Assembly: GCA_016764435.1 (NCBI GenBank)
Contig: JAESRX010000066.1
Span: forward strand, 1 to 39,276
DNA: 39,276 nucleotides
Direction: 5' to 3'
From: Flavobacteriaceae bacterium
Lineage (GTDB): Bacteria > Bacteroidota > Bacteroidia > Flavobacteriales > Flavobacteriaceae
Shown here: positions 35,869 to 39,276 of the stretch, piece after piece
Position numbering within the stretch: position 1 is the stretch's first letter
Layout of the letters: every line of letters begins with the position of its first letter
Program-made: the position numbers and the translations under genes
The notes under the pieces: generated by a model
What the model saw: only the letters and a program-made list of their open reading frames with translations
Databases searched by the model: none
What the model was told of the DNA's origin: nothing

Positions 35869-35872
35869 TAAT

Positions 35873-37000
35873 TTATTTTTTATGTAACAATCGGGTTAAC
35901 TTAATAGAGGTGTCTAATAAAATTATTTTGGCATTTCCGTTCCTTTCTATATGATACATGGCCTCATTTATTTCCTTAGAGATTTCTAAGATATTTCCAC
36001 CGTGTATAAAAGGAGCAAATTTCGCGAGTTCAAAATTACTTGGTTGTAAATAAACCAAACTATCCACTCCGTAATTCAGCATTAAGGCCTGTCTAAAACA
36101 TTGCAAACAGTACTGTAAAAAATACTTTTGAGTTTCTCTTCCGGTAGCCGCAATATCAGTACTCCATCCGATGAGCTGTTCTATGACACTCGCATCTGTC
36201 TTTGCTTTAAAGGCAGCACGTACCCAGGTAATAAACCATTTTTCGAATTGAGCATCCGAATTACTATTGTTTAAAATATGCAAGGCCTTATTGTAATTTC
36301 CTGCAGCCTGATGTGCTATGTTTTTTGCCTTGTCAGGAAGACACTGTTTTTGTTTGACTAATGAGTCTGCAATCTGTTGTTCACTTAAACCAGGGAAATT
36401 AATTAGTTGACAGCGAGACTTGATGGTATTTAGAAGTTGTTCTTCATGTTCTGAAACGAGAATGAAAACAGTTTTCTCTGGGGGCTCTTCTAGTAGTTTT
36501 AATAATTTGTTAGCCGCGGCGATGTTCATTTTTTCGGCCATCCATATCACCATTACTTTATAGCCTCCTTCGTAGGATTTTAACTGCAACGATTTTACTA
36601 TGTTTTCTGCTTCATCGACATTGATAATTCCCTGCTTATTTTCAATTTCTAATAGAGCAAACCAATCAAATAGATTTCCATAAGGTGTCTGGTGAATAAA
36701 ACTTCTGAACTCCTGTAAAAAATCGTTACTTATGGGGTGTCTTTTAATCTTAGAAGTGGTGGCTACAGGGAAAACAAAATGCATGTCGGGATGCGTCATG
36801 TTCGTACATTTCATATGGGAAGCTTCGGGGTCTTTAGCGTTCAAGCACAATAAGTATTGAGCATAGGCTAAGGCCATGGGCAAGGTCCCACATCCTTCTT
36901 TTCCTACAAAAAGTTGTGCATGTGCGATTCTACCATTATCTGCCGATGTTTGCAAATGTGATTTTATGTGTTCCTGTCCTAAGATGTCTGAAAAAAGCAT
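35873..37000 (-). CDS. holB: DNA polymerase III subunit delta'
   Basis: A protein of about 375 residues in the clamp-loader AAA+ family. The N terminus is LFSDILGQEHIKSHL, the P-loop is degenerate (VGKEGCGTLP lacks the Lys), as expected for a non-hydrolysing delta' subunit, and NTIKSRCQLINF contains the SRC arginine-finger motif. It helps load the sliding clamp during replication. The frame opens at a TTG (37006), but the ATG at 37000 (MLFSDILGQ) fits the family. C-terminal third is divergent as usual. Confidence 0.9.
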   Translation of the reverse strand: MLFSDILGQEHIKSHLQTSADNGRIAHAQLFVGKEGCGTLPMALAYAQYLLCLNAKDPEASHMKCTNMTHPDMHFVFPVATTSKIKRHPISNDFLQEFRSFIHQTPYGNLFDWFALLEIENKQGIINVDEAENIVKSLQLKSYEGGYKVMVIWMAEKMNIAAANKLLKLLEEPPEKTVFILVSEHEEQLLNTIKSRCQLINFPGLSEQQIADSLVKQKQCLPDKAKNIAHQAAGNYNKALHILNNSNSDAQFEKWFITWVRAAFKAKTDASVIEQLIGWSTDIAATGRETQKYFLQYCLQCFRQALMLNYGVDSLVYLQPSNFELAKFAPFIHGGNILEISKEINEAMYHIERNGNAKIILLDTSIKLTRLLHKK

Positions 37001-37006
37001 GGACAA

Positions 37007-37454
37007 AAATACAAAATACTAGACTCAAAACATACATATCCATCTTAAAAGTATCACTCCTATTTTAAAGATTGGAAAGACTGCAGAAAGAGGGCTGTAT
37101 CCTTGTTTCTATAGGCCTTCTAAATCCTTATCGTTACGATCAGAAGAAACAGCTTTTCTGAAAATACTACTTCTAAATTTGAAAACGTGGCTAGATTACG
37201 GTGTTTGGAATAAATCAATGGCCAAAAAAGATTGAATGAGCATCTAAATTAGATACGATGAATAAGGTGTAATTACAATTATGTTGTTTTTGACTAACGT
37301 TCTCGTTTCTAAGTACAATACTTACAGTATTGAACTACAGTGGATTGATTTTATTTAAGTAGCTACATTTATTTAGGGAAGTTCGATTTATTATTGCCGT
37401 AAAAGCTTAAGTTTACGAAATACTTTTTGATATTTTTATAAAATTGCCAAGCGT
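37007..37454. other. Divergent intergenic spacer
   Basis: This 448-bp AT-rich spacer separates holB and an orphan lipoprotein gene. No coding signal, tRNA or clear promoter pair is seen. Confidence 0.4.
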
Positions 37455-38342
37455 ATGATGACTGTAAATTACACAAGAAAAATAGTGTCTTATTTTGTAT
37501 TATTAATTTTAATTGTTTCATGTTCTGGTGATTCTAAAAACATACAGCAACCTGGCTCTATTGAAACAAGAAGTTTCGCGTTGAATTCTCAAAAAAATGA
37601 CACTACTTTTTTCGAGATGAAAAAAGATAAATTTATTTCGCAGAAGGTAAGAGGTGCCTATCCTCCATACGAGATTAATTATTCTAGTCTAAGTGAATGG
37701 AAACTTATACGTTTAGACAGTATCTATACATTTGAATTGTTAAATATTAGTTATTTAGTCCCAAATGTAGCTTTTACGCTCTTATTTGACACGAAATTAG
37801 AGAGCGTTCAGATTATAGAACAGCTGCCTGTTAAACTTTCCTTTGGGGAAAAAGCAAGGACAGAACAACAAAAAGCCTTAGCGCATCTTAAACGGATTAA
37901 GAATTTTAGGTTTTCTATAGTTCAAAAGGACAGTAGTTATTTTTATCCTTCTGTAAAACTTCCCTTGAAGGAAATTTCCGTAAAAAACGGATATGATCCA
38001 GCTCCTGAAATTCAAGCTCATTTAGACCTAAAGGAGTTGCTTTTAGTTTTTGATAAAATGCTTCTAAGGCCCAGAAAATCATTTGTATTGGACAGTTTAT
38101 ATCAAGACTCTTCCGGTAGTTTTGAAGGGTCTAAGTATTCAAATATAACGTTGAAACACACCTTTAAAACCGATTCGGGTACTGTTTTTGTAAAAAACAC
38201 GTTTAATGCCAATCATGTATTACTAAACAGTGAGTTTACTAATAATTCTTCTACAACAAGTGTCTTTATGAAGTATAAATCATTGAAAATAACGACTAAG
38301 TTAGCCGTGTTTATCGAAAATAAATTTAACCTCCAGCACTAA
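37455..38342 (+). CDS. Orphan lipoprotein of unknown function
   Basis: A 295-residue protein with a lipoprotein signal (IVSYFVLLILIVSCSGD, Cys23) and a long soluble beta-rich body with no domain I recognise. The central region (FGEKARTEQQKALAHLKRI) is helical, and the C terminus is basic and aromatic. It is flanked by spacers of about 450-485 bp on both sides, so it is monocistronic. No T9SS C-terminal domain is present. The second Met could be the start. Confidence 0.65.
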   Translation: MMTVNYTRKIVSYFVLLILIVSCSGDSKNIQQPGSIETRSFALNSQKNDTTFFEMKKDKFISQKVRGAYPPYEINYSSLSEWKLIRLDSIYTFELLNISYLVPNVAFTLLFDTKLESVQIIEQLPVKLSFGEKARTEQQKALAHLKRIKNFRFSIVQKDSSYFYPSVKLPLKEISVKNGYDPAPEIQAHLDLKELLLVFDKMLLRPRKSFVLDSLYQDSSGSFEGSKYSNITLKHTFKTDSGTVFVKNTFNANHVLLNSEFTNNSSTTSVFMKYKSLKITTKLAVFIENKFNLQH

Positions 38343-38827
38343 TTGTAACTACTCTAAGCGGTCGTGTACTGTATCGGGAGTATATTATTGTAGTCAGCTT
38401 ATTTGAAGAGGTTGGAAGTTAAACATCATAGTTATGATTTGATTTACGGGATCCCTATTCATAATGTGCCTGACCAGCGAGTAGAGTTTTATAATGCCAC
38501 TGCTGTAATCTTTACTGTTTTATGGGGAAGGCAATGAATTCTTCAATCATTTTTTTAAAGGGTCTAGCCGACTCATTATTTGTGAAGTAAATAAGAAAGG
38601 ACCATCCTAAGGGAATTTGGAAAGTGTTCGTTGTCACGTGGCGTGTTTTTAATAGGGGAGTTCGCTTAGGTAATACTAAAAAAAATAGGTAGTTTTTAAA
38701 AGAGGCTCTTTATTAAAACACACTGATAATCAGTACAGAAAACGGTTTCGTAAATAAAAAAACATCAGACTTTTTTTTGGGGTATCTTTGTGCAAAATTC
38801 GCATCAACAACTTAAAAATATATCCTG
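38343..38827. other. Intergenic spacer upstream of pgk
   Basis: This 485-bp spacer carries the pgk -7 box near its end. I see no other gene, repeat or RNA element, and no terminator for the upstream lipoprotein gene. Confidence 0.4.
38783..38790 (+). promoter_or_regulatory. -7 box (TATCTTTG) of pgk
   Basis: TATCTTTG matches TAnnTTTG and lies 37 bp before the pgk start. The expected -33 TTTG is not at normal spacing. Confidence 0.5.
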
Positions 38828-39276
38828 ATGAAAACCATAAATGATTTTAACTTTCATAATAAAAAAGCAATAATCCGTGTAGATTTTAATGTGCCTTTAA
38901 ACGACGCTTTAGAAGTAACAGATACTACGAGAATTGAAGCTGCAAAACCTACAATAGCTAAAATATTAGCAGACGGAGGAGCGGTGGTATTAATGTCACA
39001 TTTAGGTCGTCCAAAAGGAGTAGATGCTAAATATTCTTTAAAGCATATTGTCGCTAAAGTAAGTGAAGTTTTAGGAGTCACTGTAAAGTTTGCTACGGAC
39101 TGTATTGGTGAGGATACTACAAAGATGGTATCTGAATTAAAAAGCGGAGAGGTTTTATTATTAGAAAACTTACGTTACTATTCAGAAGAAAAAGAAGGAA
39201 ATGAAGCGTTTGCTGAGAAATTAGCTGCACATGGAGATATCTATGTAAACGATGCTTTTGGAACGGCTCACCGTGC
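38828..39276 (+). CDS. pgk: Phosphoglycerate kinase (3' end outside window)
   Basis: The first 149 codons of glycolytic phosphoglycerate kinase, which makes ATP from 1,3-bisphosphoglycerate. The N-terminal substrate-binding motifs are present: RVDFNVP (17-23), [20 protein letters not shown] (56-64), [11 protein letters not shown] and NDAFGTAHR at the cut edge. The gene continues past the window. TATCTTTG lies upstream. Confidence 0.97.
   Translation, partial: MKTINDFNFHNKKAIIRVDFNVPLNDALEVTDTTRIEAAKPTIAKILADGGAVVLMSHLGRPKGVDAKYSLKHIVAKVSEVLGVTVKFATDCIGEDTTKMVSELKSGEVLLLENLRYYSEEKEGNEAFAEKLAAHGDIYVNDAFGTAHR

Noticed and set aside
37007..37454. Hidden structural RNA (6S, tmRNA or similar) in the long spacers
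   Set aside because: I found no recognisable conserved core or long-range pairing in this spacer or in 38343-38827.

Overview
The window is chromosomal DNA from a member of the Bacteroidota, almost certainly family Flavobacteriaceae; I cannot resolve the genus. The case rests on low G+C, type IX secretion (T9SS) components (a type B sorting domain, a PorP/SprF protein, the T9SS plug protein), a six-subunit Na+-NQR operon, many short lipoproteins, and promoter -7 boxes of the Bacteroidota form TAnnTTTG instead of E. coli-type promoters. Most of it is ordinary conserved chromosome. I see no phage, insertion sequence, CRISPR array or defence island.

Layout. 1-5.9 kb: the end of a large secreted DUF11-repeat T9SS protein, a lipocalin-like lipoprotein, two secreted hydrolases on the minus strand (FN3-endonuclease I and an M43 metalloprotease) and a small lipoprotein. 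6-11.5 kb: a tight minus-strand directon transcribed as GNAT acetyltransferase, MATE transporter, enoyl-CoA hydratase, 60-residue membrane protein, QueD-type pterin synthase and Tex. 11.6-12.5 kb: a universal stress protein followed 8 bp later by tRNA-Ala(GGC) with a shared terminator. 12.7-16 kb: PorP/SprF protein and metG (minus). 16-20 kb (plus): LD-carboxypeptidase with an uncharacterised partner, YraN and an M18 aminopeptidase. 20.2-22.5 kb: a zinc-ribbon membrane protein and an SPFH/GYF_2 protein. 22.5-23.1 kb: a truncated endonuclease/exonuclease/phosphatase gene with a 41-bp ACT repeat, next to a probable structured RNA element. 23.1-24.4 kb: the T9SS plug protein. 24.6-30.4 kb: complete nqrABCDEF. 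30.8-32.7 kb: a single-domain response regulator and a POT-type transporter. 32.9-34.6 kb: a PhoR/PhoB-like two-component pair. 34.8-37 kb: a DEDDy exonuclease, a 4-TM protein and holB. 37.5-39.3 kb: an orphan lipoprotein and the start of pgk.

How it fits together. Na+-NQR oxidises NADH and pumps sodium, which can energise secondary transporters. The secreted proteins depend on Sec/lipoprotein export and, for the DUF11 protein, on T9SS. The rest is housekeeping: translation (metG, tRNA-Ala), replication (holB), glycolysis (pgk) and peptide or murein turnover.

No obviously new system stands out. The items most worth a second look are the eroded nuclease gene with its trinucleotide tract and adjacent RNA-like element (22.5-23.1 kb), the SPFH/zinc-ribbon pair, the stress-protein/tRNA co-transcript, an unusual flavinylation motif in NqrB and the tiny coupled membrane protein at 8.7 kb. 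All family assignments were made by eye from sequence motifs; no database search was run.
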